Shown here one piece after another: positions 23,501 to 32,925 of a stretch of DNA of 64,000 bases (within the stretch, counting starts at the first letter, position 1; each line of letters opens with the position of its first letter). A program made the position numbers and the translations under genes. The stretch is taken from assembly GCF_003434305.1 (NCBI RefSeq), contig NZ_QKKX01000033.1:62001-126000 (forward strand), in the 5' to 3' direction. A model generated the notes under the pieces. That model worked only from the letters and a program-made list of their open reading frames with translations, was not told the DNA's origin and ran no database searches. The stretch comes from Micromonospora sp. MW-13 (GTDB lineage Bacteria; Actinomycetota; Actinomycetes; Mycobacteriales; Micromonosporaceae).

Positions 23501-25690
23501 TCAGCCGCCGACGTGGATGCCCGGACGGCGGGACGGGTCCGGTTCGGACTTGCGGATGATCTCCCGCACCACGGGCGGGGTGTCGCCACGGCCGAGGATC
23601 AGGTACCGCAGCAGGTGGGCGATGGGGTTCCCCTCGGACCACTCGAAGTGGGCGTGCGGGCGCACCCCGGTGGCGTCGCGCAACGCGAGCAGGATCGCCG
23701 CGATCGCGTTCGGCACGGCGGGGCTCGCCGCCCGCAGCACCCGGTATCCGCCGGCCTCCACCCCGTGCACCCGCAGCACCCGGCTGAACTCCGACGGGTC
23801 GACCACGTCGATCTCCAGGAACAGCACGTCGGCGGCTCCCGGGACCGGGTTCATGCCGCGCTGCGCGCGTTCCTTGACCCGGTACTCCTTGACCGCGCCG
23901 CTGTCGCGCCTGTTGGCGATCAGGTGCAGCCGGCCGTCGTGGGCCAGGGACTCGGCGACGAACCGGCGGGCAGCGTCGTCGAACTCGATCCGCTCGGCGC
24001 GCAGCTCGGTGGTGCGGGTGACCCGGGAGATCAGCGAGACGGCGACGATGCCGGCCACGAACATGCCGGAGATGGCGATCCCGTCCGGCTTCTCGATCAC
24101 GTTCTCGGTCAGGGCGTAGATCAGCACCGCCGTGAGCACGGCGAAGCCGGCCGCGGCGGTCCGCTGGCGGGCGCGGGCCGCCGCGATGGTCACCGCCACC
24201 GCGCCGGAGACCATCATCGCCAGGATGCCCGTGGCGTACGCGCCGGCCTGGGCGTTGACGTCGGCGCGGAACGCGACCGTGATGGCGATGCTGATCAGCG
24301 TGTAGACGATCACCACCGGGCGCACCGCCCGGCCCCACTCCGGGGCCATCCCGTACGAGGGCAGGTAGCGCGGCACGATGTTGATCAGGCCGGCCATCGC
24401 GGAGGCGCCGGCGAACCAGAGGATCAGCACGCTGCTGACGTCGTAGACGGTGCCGAACCCCTCACCGAGGCGCTCGTGGGCCAGCCAGGCCAGCGCCCGC
24501 CCGTTGGCCGCGCCGCCGGGCTGGAACTCCCGCGCCGGGATCAGCACGGTGGTGACGAAGGTGGTGCCGACCAGGTACACCGACATGATCAGCGCAGCGG
24601 TGGCGAGCAGCCGGCGGGTGTTGCGGATCCGGGCGGCCAGGCGCCGGGCGGCGTCCGGGCCGTTCCCGCGTACCAGCGGCATCATGCTCACCCCGGTCTC
24701 GAAGCCGGAGAGTCCCAGCACCAGCAGCGGGAAGGCCAGCACCGCCGGGCCGACCACGTCGGCGAACCCGGTGCCCCGGGCGGTCAGCGCGGTGGCCCAG
24801 TCGCCCACCGTGCCCGGGTCGGCGGCGATCTGCGCCAGCCCCGCCACGACGATCACCGCGTTCAGCCCGAGGAACACCACGACCAGCGGGATGGCCACGG
24901 TCACCGCCTCGCTGAACCCCATCAGGAACACCCCGCCCAGGACGAGCAGCAGCACCACGGTCACCGTCACCGCCGCGAGGGCGCCGTGCGGGGCGGACGC
25001 CGGCAGGTACGGGTTCTCCAACAGGTGGACGGTGGCGTCGGCGGCCGACAGGGTGATCGTGATGATCCACGAGGTGGCGACGAAGCCGAGCAGGACGAGG
25101 ACGAAGATCTTGCCGCGCCAGAACGGCAGCAGCCGCTCCAGCATCGCCACCGAGCCCTGCCCGTGCGGGCTCTCCCCGGCGACCCGCCGGTACATCGGCA
25201 GCATCCCGAACAGGGTCAGCGCCACGATCAGCAGCGTGGCCAGCGGGGACAACGCCCCGGCGGCGAGCGCCGCGATGCCGGGGACGTACGACAGGGTGGA
25301 GAAGTAGTCCACCCCGGTCAGGCACATCACCTGCCACCAGGAGTGGGTCTTCGCCTGCGCCTCCCCGGTCTCCGGCCCGACCGGCTGCACCAGGTGCTGG
25401 AACAGCCAGCGGCGCAGCGGGCCCGCGGGCTCCTCCCGGGGGGCGGGACGCTCGACGCACGCCGGGATGGCCCCCGGGCCGGGGCCGCCGTGCCCGCCCA
25501 GGCGCGGGTCCCGGGCGGCCCGCGCGGCCGGGCTCGGCTCCCGGCCGCCCCGATCCGACCGACCCGGGTCCCGGCCGGCGTCCCCGTCGCCCGACGGGCC
25601 CCGGGGCTCGCGAGGGCTCCGGCCCGGGGCCGGCGCACGCCGGTGCTCCCGGCCCCGCCTCGGCCGCGCGCCGTCCCACCGCTCCGCCAT
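23501..25690 (-). CDS. APC-superfamily permease
   Basis: A 729-residue protein. A roughly 100-residue Arg/Gly/Pro-rich cytoplasmic N-terminus precedes about 12 transmembrane helices of the amino acid-polyamine-cation (APC) type, beginning at TGVDYFSTLSYVPGIAALAAG. A soluble C-terminal domain of about 200 residues follows, from RAERIEFDDAARRF to RRPGIHVGG. It should move amino acids or related cations across the cytoplasmic membrane; the substrate is not evident. The ATG at 25690 follows GGAGGGG at an 11-nt spacing. The N-terminal extension is unusual and its reality depends on this start; the conserved part begins near GPLRRWLFQHLVQP. It is a single gene with a decayed phosphotransferase remnant upstream. 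Confidence 0.87.
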   Translation of the reverse strand: MAERWDGARPRRGREHRRAPAPGRSPREPRGPSGDGDAGRDPGRSDRGGREPSPAARAARDPRLGGHGGPGPGAIPACVERPAPREEPAGPLRRWLFQHLVQPVGPETGEAQAKTHSWWQVMCLTGVDYFSTLSYVPGIAALAAGALSPLATLLIVALTLFGMLPMYRRVAGESPHGQGSVAMLERLLPFWRGKIFVLVLLGFVATSWIITITLSAADATVHLLENPYLPASAPHGALAAVTVTVVLLLVLGGVFLMGFSEAVTVAIPLVVVFLGLNAVIVVAGLAQIAADPGTVGDWATALTARGTGFADVVGPAVLAFPLLVLGLSGFETGVSMMPLVRGNGPDAARRLAARIRNTRRLLATAALIMSVYLVGTTFVTTVLIPAREFQPGGAANGRALAWLAHERLGEGFGTVYDVSSVLILWFAGASAMAGLINIVPRYLPSYGMAPEWGRAVRPVVIVYTLISIAITVAFRADVNAQAGAYATGILAMMVSGAVAVTIAAARARQRTAAAGFAVLTAVLIYALTENVIEKPDGIAISGMFVAGIVAVSLISRVTRTTELRAERIEFDDAARRFVAESLAHDGRLHLIANRRDSGAVKEYRVKERAQRGMNPVPGAADVLFLEIDVVDPSEFSRVLRVHGVEAGGYRVLRAASPAVPNAIAAILLALRDATGVRPHAHFEWSEGNPIAHLLRYLILGRGDTPPVVREIIRKSEPDPSRRPGIHVGG

Positions 25691-25779
25691 GCCACGCCAC
25701 CCCTCCACGCCCTGCTCCGACGGTAGGCGGTGCCGGCGGCGCCGCCCGCCGGAACGGTGAGGAAGGCCGGCGCAACGGC

Positions 25780-26019
25780 GCGGCGGACCCGGCGGGTACG
25801 TGCCGGCGGGACCGTCGACCTCGCCCGGGGACGTACTCCAGCACCCGGTGGCCCCGGTCGTCGCGGCCCAGCGGGCGGGGCGCGCCGGGAAGCCGGCGCG
25901 CACGGGTGGGTCAGCAGCGCGTCGACCGTGTCGGTCCACGGTCCGGCCGGGCGCCGGACGGTGTCGCCGACCCGGACGACCCCGGCGGTGGCGTTGCCGG
26001 GCAGGGCGCCGGTCGTCAT
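25780..26019 (-). pseudogene. Aminoglycoside-phosphotransferase-like gene remnant
   Basis: On the minus strand from the ATG at 26019 the frame reads MTTGALPGNATAGVVRVGDTV, then RRPAGPWTDTVDALLTH, which is the standard N-terminus of actinobacterial APH/choline-kinase-like proteins. The match then jumps frames at least twice (VRAGFPARPARW, then DDRGHRVLEYVPG, then GEVDGPAGTYPP) and ends near 25780. The catalytic HGD and DFD motifs and two-thirds of the protein are gone. Several frameshifts plus truncation make this a clear decayed gene. It fills most of the 400-bp gap between the permease and the DUF5995 gene. Confidence 0.72.
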
Positions 26020-26090
26020 CCCGCCATCCGGCCCGGGACATGGGGATGCCCCCGCGCTCCCCCCGGCAGCGCGGGGACCCCCCGTCCCGG

Positions 26091-26861
26091 CTACTGCAGG
26101 AACGCCCCGAGGGGCGACAGCAGCAGCCGGCCGAGCGCGGCGGCGTTGTCGTCCAGCCGTTCGCGCTCACACTCGCGGGCCTCCGGATCGTGCCGGCAGC
26201 GCCAGATCTTCTGCGCGTTGCGCCAGGCCACGTTCCGGGTGTACTCCACCAACTCGCCCTGGTACCAGTCGTCGATGTCGCCGTTGAGCATGTCGATCAT
26301 GAGCTGCCAGTTGTCCAGGTAGCCCCGGCGCAGCTCCGGGATCCGCTCCGCGAAGATCTGGTTGATCTCCAGGTAGTCGTGGTGCTGCTCGCTGCCGTCG
26401 ACCGGCTCGGACTCCAGGCTGTCGAACGTGGTCACCAGGGCGAACGGCAGGTCGTAGTTGATGTGGGCGTTCACCCCGGCCGCCGCCGAGGGCAGTGGCC
26501 GGGCGTCCGGGCCGCGCATCCGCCGGAACAGGCACGACCAGGCCCGCGGCGTGACCGGGCTCGACTCGGTCCAGTACCGCAGCGCGTCGAAGTAGCGGGC
26601 GGCGAACTCCACGTCGAGCCGGGCCAGGAAGACCGGGTCGGCGAAGCGGTCGTCGTACAGGCCGTTGAGCACGCTGGTGGTGATGGTCAGGTAGAGCTCG
26701 TTGAAGTCCGCGAGGGGACAGCTCCGCTCCAGCGGAGGCAGCCGGACCAGCAGGTCCTGGAGCTTGGTGAGGTGGTCGACCACCGCCGGCACATCCGCCG
26801 GGTGGTCGGCCAGCAGGCCGACGATGTCCTGGTGTACGGGGCCCCAGACCGGTTCGTCCAT
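26091..26861 (-). CDS. DUF5995-family protein
   Basis: A 256-residue soluble, largely alpha-helical protein. Diagnostic stretches are FNELYLTITTSVLNG, DPVFLARLDVEFAARYFDAL, PRAWSCLFRRM and GVNAHINYDLPFALV (the conserved NAHIN(Y/H)DL), all as remembered for the DUF5995 family of actinobacteria. The function of the family is unknown; the conserved His/Asp could bind a metal. GGAGGA lies directly upstream of the ATG at 26861. Its upstream region contains the same 12-bp motif found before the cyclase gene at 30102 (see 26947-26982). Confidence 0.82.
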   Translation of the reverse strand: MDEPVWGPVHQDIVGLLADHPADVPAVVDHLTKLQDLLVRLPPLERSCPLADFNELYLTITTSVLNGLYDDRFADPVFLARLDVEFAARYFDALRYWTESSPVTPRAWSCLFRRMRGPDARPLPSAAAGVNAHINYDLPFALVTTFDSLESEPVDGSEQHHDYLEINQIFAERIPELRRGYLDNWQLMIDMLNGDIDDWYQGELVEYTRNVAWRNAQKIWRCRHDPEARECERERLDDNAAALGRLLLSPLGAFLQ

Positions 26862-26946
26862 GTCTCCTCCACTGTGGTCCGGGGCACCCCCCGTGCCGCC
26901 GACGTCGGAGCACAGCCTTTCAGCCGGGACCGTGCGGCGGATCAGT

Positions 26947-26982
26947 AGAACGACGTATACGCAACCGACCGACGTACGTCGG
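26947..26982 (-). promoter_or_regulatory. Palindrome and shared motif upstream of the DUF5995 gene
   Basis: CCGACGTACGTCGG (26969-26982) is a perfect 14-bp palindrome. Next to it, on the minus strand, lies ATACGTCGTTCT (26958-26947), 86 bp before the DUF5995 start. The same 12-mer in the same orientation relative to the downstream gene occurs at 30016-30027. It is probably a binding site of one regulator, the LuxR protein being the nearest candidate. Confidence 0.5.
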
Positions 26983-26985
26983 CGC

Positions 26986-29913
26986 CTACTCGGGACGGTT
27001 GCGTAGGAAGATCGCGCTGGCCTGCACCCGGGTACGGACCTGGAGCTTGTCGAAGATGTGCGAGACGTGCACGCCGATGGTCCGCTCGCTGATGAACAGC
27101 CGCTGGCCGATCTCCTTGTTGGTCAGCCCCTCGGCCACCGCGGCGAGGACCTCGCGCTCCCGGGCGGTGAGCGCCGCCAACTCGGTGCCGGCCGGCTCGG
27201 CGTCGGCCGGGGACCGGCCCTCGACCGAGGTGCCGTGCGCCTCCAGCGGCACCCGGGCCCGGCTGGCCAGGGTGCGGATCTCGGTGCTCAGCGGCACCGC
27301 GCCGAGGCCCTGGGCCACCTGGTACGCCTGGCGCAGCAGCTTGCCGGCGGTCGCCGTACGGCTGCGCCGGGCCAGCAGCGCCTCCGCCTGCCGCAGCCGC
27401 GAGTACGCCGCCGGGTACGGGTGGTGGCGCCGCTCCCACTCGGTCACCGAGCGCGCCCACAGCGCCGGGTCGCTGTTCCCGTCCAGGCGGCTCAGCTCGG
27501 CGTCGCACAGCGCCAGGAACCCGTCGACCACGTCGCGCACCGAGCGGACGGCGTGCTCGCTCTTGCGGGCCACCCGCTCGGCCACCTCGCGCAGCCGGCG
27601 TACCGCCGTCCGGTCGACCGGCACCGTGCGGGACGCGTACGCCTCGGCCTCGGCCCGCAGCCCGTGCCAGACCAGCGCGGCGAGGATGCCCACGTCGTCG
27701 GAGCGGCTCTCGGTCAGGCCCCGCTGCACCGCCTGGCGGGCCAGTTCGTGCCGGCCCTGCCACATCGCCAGGCCGGCACGCAGGGTGAGCAGCGGGATGA
27801 CGTGCCGGGCACCGCCGCCGGCCAGCACCGTGGCGACCGCCTCCAGGTCCCGGTCGGCGGCCTCGATGTCGCCGTAGCCCACCCAGAGCCGGCAGCGGGC
27901 CAGCAGCAGCTCCACGGCGTCCGCGCCGGAGGGGCGGTGCCGCAGCGCCGCCGCGACCACCTTCTCCGCCTCGGCCCACTGCCCGACCCGGAACAGCCCG
28001 TTGGTGGCGATGGCCAGCAGCCGGGTCTCGTACGTGCGGCCCAGCCCCAGCTCGGCGACCCGCTCGGCGCCCCGGCGGGCCACCACGACGCCCTCCTCCA
28101 GGATGTTCAGCGGGCCGGTGAGCAGCTCCGCCAGGTGCAGGTACGCGCACGCCACGTCCTCCGGGCGGCCGGACCGCTCGGCGGTGGCCAGGGCCTCGCG
28201 CATGACCGCCAGCCCGGCGTCCGGGTCCTCCAGGTACGCCTCGCTGAACCCCAGCGCCATGCTGGCCAGAACGACCTCGGAGACCGACCCGTCGACCTCG
28301 GCGGCCAGCTCCAGGGCCTCCCGGGCCCGTTCGCCGGCGTCGGCGTACCGGCCCAGGTGCAGCAACAGCTCGGCCAGGTGCGCGGCGGCGGCGGCCCGCT
28401 CCCGGGAGGTGCAGTCGGCCGCCGCGAGGGCCCGCCGGTACTCCGCCTCCGCCGGGGCGGACCGGCCGGCCGCGGCCAGGTAGCGGGCCCGACGGATGTG
28501 CAGCGCGCAGACCGGGGGCGCGCCGTCGGCGGTGGCCAGCTCCTCCAGCAGGGCCAGCGCCCGGGCGTGCTCGCCGCAGTGGTGCGCCGCTTCGGCGGCG
28601 TGCCGCAGCAGGTCCGCGCGGTCGACGTCGAGACTGCCGTCCACCGCAGACGCCCCGGTGGCCGGGGCGTCGGCCAGTTGGAGGGCCACCGACCAGTGCC
28701 GGTGGGCCTCGGCGTAGCCGTGCAGCCGCTCCGCCTCCCCAGCGGCGGCCACCGCCGCCGGCAGGGCGCGGGCGGGCTCGCCGGCCAGCCGCCAGTGGTG
28801 CGCCAGCCGGGCCTGGTGCAGCTCCGCCGGAACCGAGGTCAGCGCCTCCGCGTACCGGCGGTGCAGGGCCGACCGCTCGGCGGGCAGCAGTTCGTGGGCC
28901 AGCACCTCGGCGACCAACCGGTGCCGCAGCCGGTACCCGTCGTCGTCGCCGACCAGCAACCGGTGCGCCACCGCCGCCCGGACCGCGTCGATCAGCTCCT
29001 CCTCCGGCAACCGGGTCACCTCGGCCAGCAACCAGTGCGCCACCGGCTCCACCCCGACGGCCACCGCGTGCACCACCGCGTGCGCGGGCTCGGGCAGGGC
29101 GTCCACCCGGGCCAGGAACACCTCCCGCAGGGTGTCCGACAGCCCGTCCCGGCCCTCGCGCAGGTCCCGCGCCAACTCCTCGACCACGAACGGGTTGCCG
29201 CCGCTGCGCTGCCACACCGACTCCGCCGTCTCCGCGCCCAGCGGCCCGCCCACGATCTCCGCCGCCAACCGCTCGGTGTCCGCCCGGTCCAGCGGGGCCA
29301 GGTCGAGCACCCGCACCGACCGCAGCCGGCGCAGCTCGGTCAGCACCCGGCGCAGCGGGTGCGCGCCCTGCAACGACTCGGCCCGCACCGCCGCCAACAC
29401 CGACAGTTGCAGGTCGCCCAGCCCGGCGAGCAGGTAGAGCAGCAACTGCCGGGTGCTCCGGTCGACCCACTGAAGGTCATCGAGCACGAGCACCAGCGGC
29501 CGGCCCTGGGCCACCAGGTGCAGCCCCCGCGACACCCGCTCCAGCAGGGCCCCCGCGCCGTCCGGGCCGCCGGTCTCCTCGGCGAACATCTGCAACAGCC
29601 CGCGCACCGCCGACGACGTCCGGGCGTGCGAGGCGGTCAGGTCCGCGTCGAACCGGCGCAGCGCCTGCAACAGGGGGTGCAGCGGGGAGGCGTCGCCGAT
29701 GTCGAGGCACGCGCCGGTGAGCACCAGTGCGCCGGCCGCGCGCAGCCCGTCGCCCACCTCACGCAACAGCCGGGTCTTGCCCACCCCGCTCTCGCCCGTG
29801 AGGAAGACCGCCGCCGTCTGTCCCGGCCCGACGTCGTCGAGCAGCGCGGACCGCAGCGTCGCCACCTGGCCGGCACGGCCGACGAGCGGCGCGGTGTCCA
29901 CATCGCTGGCCAT
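26986..29913 (-). CDS. Large LuxR-family ATP-binding regulator (LAL type)
   Basis: A 975-residue LAL regulator. The N-terminal AAA/NACHT-like ATPase has Walker A GESGVGKT (40-47) and Walker B LVLVLDDLQWVD (about 150-161). A long TPR-like helical middle (about 400-890) follows, and the C-terminal LuxR helix-turn-helix is LTAREREVLAAVAEGLTNKEIGQRLFISERTIGVH-type within the last 70 residues. Such proteins activate transcription in response to a small-molecule or nucleotide signal. The ATG at 29913 has only a weak SD; an ATG 9 nt upstream is possible. It is divergent from the nucleotide-cyclase/ATPase protein, with a palindromic motif on both flanks. Confidence 0.92.
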   Translation of the reverse strand: MASDVDTAPLVGRAGQVATLRSALLDDVGPGQTAAVFLTGESGVGKTRLLREVGDGLRAAGALVLTGACLDIGDASPLHPLLQALRRFDADLTASHARTSSAVRGLLQMFAEETGGPDGAGALLERVSRGLHLVAQGRPLVLVLDDLQWVDRSTRQLLLYLLAGLGDLQLSVLAAVRAESLQGAHPLRRVLTELRRLRSVRVLDLAPLDRADTERLAAEIVGGPLGAETAESVWQRSGGNPFVVEELARDLREGRDGLSDTLREVFLARVDALPEPAHAVVHAVAVGVEPVAHWLLAEVTRLPEEELIDAVRAAVAHRLLVGDDDGYRLRHRLVAEVLAHELLPAERSALHRRYAEALTSVPAELHQARLAHHWRLAGEPARALPAAVAAAGEAERLHGYAEAHRHWSVALQLADAPATGASAVDGSLDVDRADLLRHAAEAAHHCGEHARALALLEELATADGAPPVCALHIRRARYLAAAGRSAPAEAEYRRALAAADCTSRERAAAAAHLAELLLHLGRYADAGERAREALELAAEVDGSVSEVVLASMALGFSEAYLEDPDAGLAVMREALATAERSGRPEDVACAYLHLAELLTGPLNILEEGVVVARRGAERVAELGLGRTYETRLLAIATNGLFRVGQWAEAEKVVAAALRHRPSGADAVELLLARCRLWVGYGDIEAADRDLEAVATVLAGGGARHVIPLLTLRAGLAMWQGRHELARQAVQRGLTESRSDDVGILAALVWHGLRAEAEAYASRTVPVDRTAVRRLREVAERVARKSEHAVRSVRDVVDGFLALCDAELSRLDGNSDPALWARSVTEWERRHHPYPAAYSRLRQAEALLARRSRTATAGKLLRQAYQVAQGLGAVPLSTEIRTLASRARVPLEAHGTSVEGRSPADAEPAGTELAALTAREREVLAAVAEGLTNKEIGQRLFISERTIGVHVSHIFDKLQVRTRVQASAIFLRNRPE

Positions 29914-30010
29914 GGCTCGCAGCCTAGTCACAGGTCCCCGGACCGTTCTACGGGTCTTTGCCGCCACTCGTACGCCTCGCGTCGACATTGCGACTAAAGG
30001 TTGCGGGGGG

Positions 30011-30027
30011 CCGACATACGTCGTTCT
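30011..30027 (+). promoter_or_regulatory. Shared motif between the LuxR and cyclase genes
   Basis: CCGACATACGTCGT (30011-30024) differs at two positions from the perfect palindrome at 26969-26982. It overlaps ATACGTCGTTCT (30016-30027), 75 bp before the cyclase start. Beyond the 12-mer the similarity to the 26.9-kb site extends to 21 of 24 bases (ATACGTCGTTCTGCCGATCC here). Confidence 0.5.
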
Positions 30028-30101
30028 GCCGATCCCCCGACCTACCGGTGGTGGGAGTCTCCTGGGGTCGTCAGGCACCAAACGGGGGGAAGGACGGTGC
30101 G

Positions 30102-32777
30102 ATGCCAATGTCCACGATCGTCACGGGAGCGCAGGTCACGGCACCGGCGGACTGGCCCGTGCCGGAGGAGCGGCGGACGGTCAGCGTGCTCTTCGCCGAC
30201 ATCGTCGGCTCGACCGCGCTGGTCGACCGGCTGGACCCGGAGGAGGTCCGGGCCCTGCAACGCGCGTACTTCGACACCGTCGCCGGGGTGCTGGCCCGGT
30301 GGGGCGGCGTGGTCGAGAAGTACGTCGGCGACGCCGTGATGGCCCTGTTCGGGGCCCGGGAGTCCGACGGCTTCGACGCGTACCGGGCGGTGCGGGCCGG
30401 GCTGGAGATCCAGCGCGCGCTGGACGGGCGGACGCTGCCCGGCGTGGCGGCCCTGCGCACCCGGGTCGGGGTCGCCACCGGCGAGGCGCTGGTGGACGTC
30501 GCCGCGGTGCGCGACGGCGCACACGGCACGGCCAGCGGCGCGGTGATCACCGCCGCCGCCCGCCTCCAGGAGCACGCACCGCCCGGCGCCGTCGTCGTCT
30601 GCGCGGCCACCCGGCGCGCCACCGCCGGCCTGATCGCCCACCGCGCGCTGCCCCCGCTGACCGTCGCCGGCAAGCCCCGGCCGATGGACGTCTCGATCGC
30701 CGCCGGCCCGGCCCGGCCCGAGCAGGTCGGCCACCGTGGCCGGCTGGTCGGCCGGCGCCGCCCGCTGGCCACCGCACGGGACCAGGTGCTGCGGGCGGTA
30801 CGCGAACGCAACCCGCGCTGGGTGTCGCTGGTCGGCCCGGACGGCAGCGGGCGCAGCCGGATGCTGCACGAGCTGCACCAGGCCGTCGGCGCCGTCGACG
30901 GGACCCCGGTGCGCTGGTGCGTGGTCGCCTGCCCGCCGTGCCCGCAGCGACCGGTCGGACCCGTGGCCGACCTGCTGCGCGCGTTCGCCGGCGTACGCGC
31001 CGAGGACCCGCCGGCCACCGTCCGCCGGCGGCTGCTGGCGGCGGTGGACGGCCTGGTGCCGCCGGTGCGGGCGCTGTCCACGGCCGTAGCCCTGGAAGGG
31101 TTGCTGGACGGGTCGTTCCCGGCCGGCGCGGTGGTCTGGCAGTGGCTGCTGCTGCGTCAGGCCGCCGTGCAGCCCCTGGTGGTGGCGGTGGACGACCTGG
31201 ACCGCGCCGCCCCGACGGTGACCCGGTTCCTGCGCGGCCTGTTCGCGGCGGCCGTCGCGCGGGGGCTGCCGCTGGCGGTGGTGACCACCCACCGTCCGGA
31301 GCGGGCCGACACCCGGCCGGGGCCGGCCGACCGGCGCACCGAGGTGCCGCTGCCGCCGCTGTCCCAGGTGGAGACCGGACGGCTGCTGCGCCAACTACTC
31401 GCCCGGGCCGGCCGGCCGACGGCGCTGGCGGCGCGGCTGCTGCCCCTGGTCGGCGGCCTGCCCGGGGCAGCCGAGGCGTACGCGCGGCAGGTCACCGAGG
31501 GGGCGGACCCGGCGGCGGCGCTGCCGGACCGGGTGCGCGCGAGCGCCGGCGTCCGGCTGGACGCCTGCGACGGCGCGGAGCGGGCCGCGACGATGGTGGT
31601 CGCCGCCCTGGGGCCGGCGGTCCCCGCCGCGACGGTGGACCGGGCGGTCGGCTGGGCGCCGGGGCGGGCCGAGCCGGTCCTGCGCCGGCTCGCCGGGCGC
31701 GGCCTGCTACGGCGCGCCGCCCGGGGCGGCTGGTCCGTCGCCGATCCGGCGCTGCGCCGGGTCGCGCACGACCGGCTGCCCAGGTCGGTACGGACCGAGA
31801 TCGCCCGGCGGGCCGACCGGGCGGTCCCGGCCGGGCCGCACCTGGCGTCTCGGCCGGTCGGCGCGGCTGGGCGGGCCGAGGCGGTCCCGGGTCACCCGAC
31901 GGGCCCGGCGCGACCGGCCAGCGGGGCACCTGTCCACCCGATCGGCGCGCCCCCGCCCCGCCGTCGGGGCGGCCCGCCGGTGCGGACGGGGCGGTCGCCA
32001 GCCGCCCGGCTGGTCCGCACCGCGCTGCCCGGCCCCGCCGTGGCTGCCCGCCCCGCGCCCGCCGGCCCGGCCCTGGATACGGCGCGGTCCTCGCCCGCCG
32101 GCCCGCCCAGGGATCCGCGCCTCACGATCGCCGGCCCGCGCGGCGCGGCGGGGACTTCGCGGCTCGCGGTCGCCGGTCCACCCGCCCCGGCCGTCGGCCC
32201 CCGCCGCGCGGTCGCCGGTCCGCCCGGCACGACCGGGGGCCCACACCTCTCGGTCGCCGACTCGCCAGCGCACTGTTCCCGCGCGTCGGGCGGCCCGGCG
32301 ACGCCGGCCGGCCGGCCGGCGCGGGAGATCCGGCGCGAACCGGGGGACGTCCGGCCGGCCCGGCCCGATCGGCCCGGTCCCGGCGACGCCGGCCCGCCCC
32401 AGGACCGCTGGGCGCCGGTCGTCCGCCTGCGGGAGCGGGCGCTGGTGCCGGCGGCGCCCGACGGGGCGGCCAGGTCGGCGGATCCGGTGGACCGGACGGG
32501 AAGCGCCGACCGGACCGGTGCCGGGCCGGGCAACGGGGCGACGATCGCGCCGGGCGCCCCCGGGCGCACGACGGCCGGCGCGGCGACGACCGGACGGACC
32601 GCAACCGGCACGGCTCCGGCCGGTGGCGCGGCGACCGTCCGGACGACGATGCGCCGGACACCGACCGGACAGGCGGCGGCCGGACGGACGACGGTTCGGA
32701 CCGTGGCGACGGGCCCGACGGGGTCAGGCCGACCGGCCCCGGGTACCGGCCCGGCTCACCTGGCGGTGGCGGCCTGA
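30102..32777 (+). CDS. Class III nucleotide cyclase-ATPase protein with low-complexity tail
   Basis: An 891-residue protein. Residues about 23-200 form a class III adenylate/guanylate cyclase catalytic domain: the metal-binding VLFADIVGSTALVDRL and the second Asp region VEKYVGDAVMALFGARE. An STAND/AAA-like region follows at about 210-560, with a degenerate P-loop GPDGSGRS (Arg instead of Lys) and a Walker-B-like VVAVDDLDRA. From about 567 to the end the chain is Pro/Ala/Gly/Arg/Thr-rich with no predicted fold. The ATG at 30102 has GGGGGAAGG upstream; ATG 30108 is also possible. Cyclase-ATPase fusions often act in signalling. It is divergent from the LuxR gene, which suggests functional coupling. 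Cyclase activity is likely, ATPase activity doubtful. Confidence 0.83.
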   Translation: MPMSTIVTGAQVTAPADWPVPEERRTVSVLFADIVGSTALVDRLDPEEVRALQRAYFDTVAGVLARWGGVVEKYVGDAVMALFGARESDGFDAYRAVRAGLEIQRALDGRTLPGVAALRTRVGVATGEALVDVAAVRDGAHGTASGAVITAAARLQEHAPPGAVVVCAATRRATAGLIAHRALPPLTVAGKPRPMDVSIAAGPARPEQVGHRGRLVGRRRPLATARDQVLRAVRERNPRWVSLVGPDGSGRSRMLHELHQAVGAVDGTPVRWCVVACPPCPQRPVGPVADLLRAFAGVRAEDPPATVRRRLLAAVDGLVPPVRALSTAVALEGLLDGSFPAGAVVWQWLLLRQAAVQPLVVAVDDLDRAAPTVTRFLRGLFAAAVARGLPLAVVTTHRPERADTRPGPADRRTEVPLPPLSQVETGRLLRQLLARAGRPTALAARLLPLVGGLPGAAEAYARQVTEGADPAAALPDRVRASAGVRLDACDGAERAATMVVAALGPAVPAATVDRAVGWAPGRAEPVLRRLAGRGLLRRAARGGWSVADPALRRVAHDRLPRSVRTEIARRADRAVPAGPHLASRPVGAAGRAEAVPGHPTGPARPASGAPVHPIGAPPPRRRGGPPVRTGRSPAARLVRTALPGPAVAARPAPAGPALDTARSSPAGPPRDPRLTIAGPRGAAGTSRLAVAGPPAPAVGPRRAVAGPPGTTGGPHLSVADSPAHCSRASGGPATPAGRPAREIRREPGDVRPARPDRPGPGDAGPPQDRWAPVVRLRERALVPAAPDGAARSADPVDRTGSADRTGAGPGNGATIAPGAPGRTTAGAATTGRTATGTAPAGGAATVRTTMRRTPTGQAAAGRTTVRTVATGPTGSGRPAPGTGPAHLAVAA

Positions 32778-32925
32778 GAAAGTGTTGCGCAACCGATCGA
32801 CCACCTGAGGTCATCGATCCCGGAAGCCCTGGCACCGGGAAGAGGACGTTCGGCTGGGTGGCCCGCTGTCGCCGGCTGTGCCGGGACCACCCGAGTCGGT
32901 CACCGCCACCGATCCGCCCCGGACG

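Noticed and set aside
27058..29997. A long plus-strand frame opposite the LuxR regulator
   Set aside because: It is a shadow of the LAL gene, with no domain motifs and no Shine-Dalgarno sequence; the minus-strand protein has Walker and HTH motifs.
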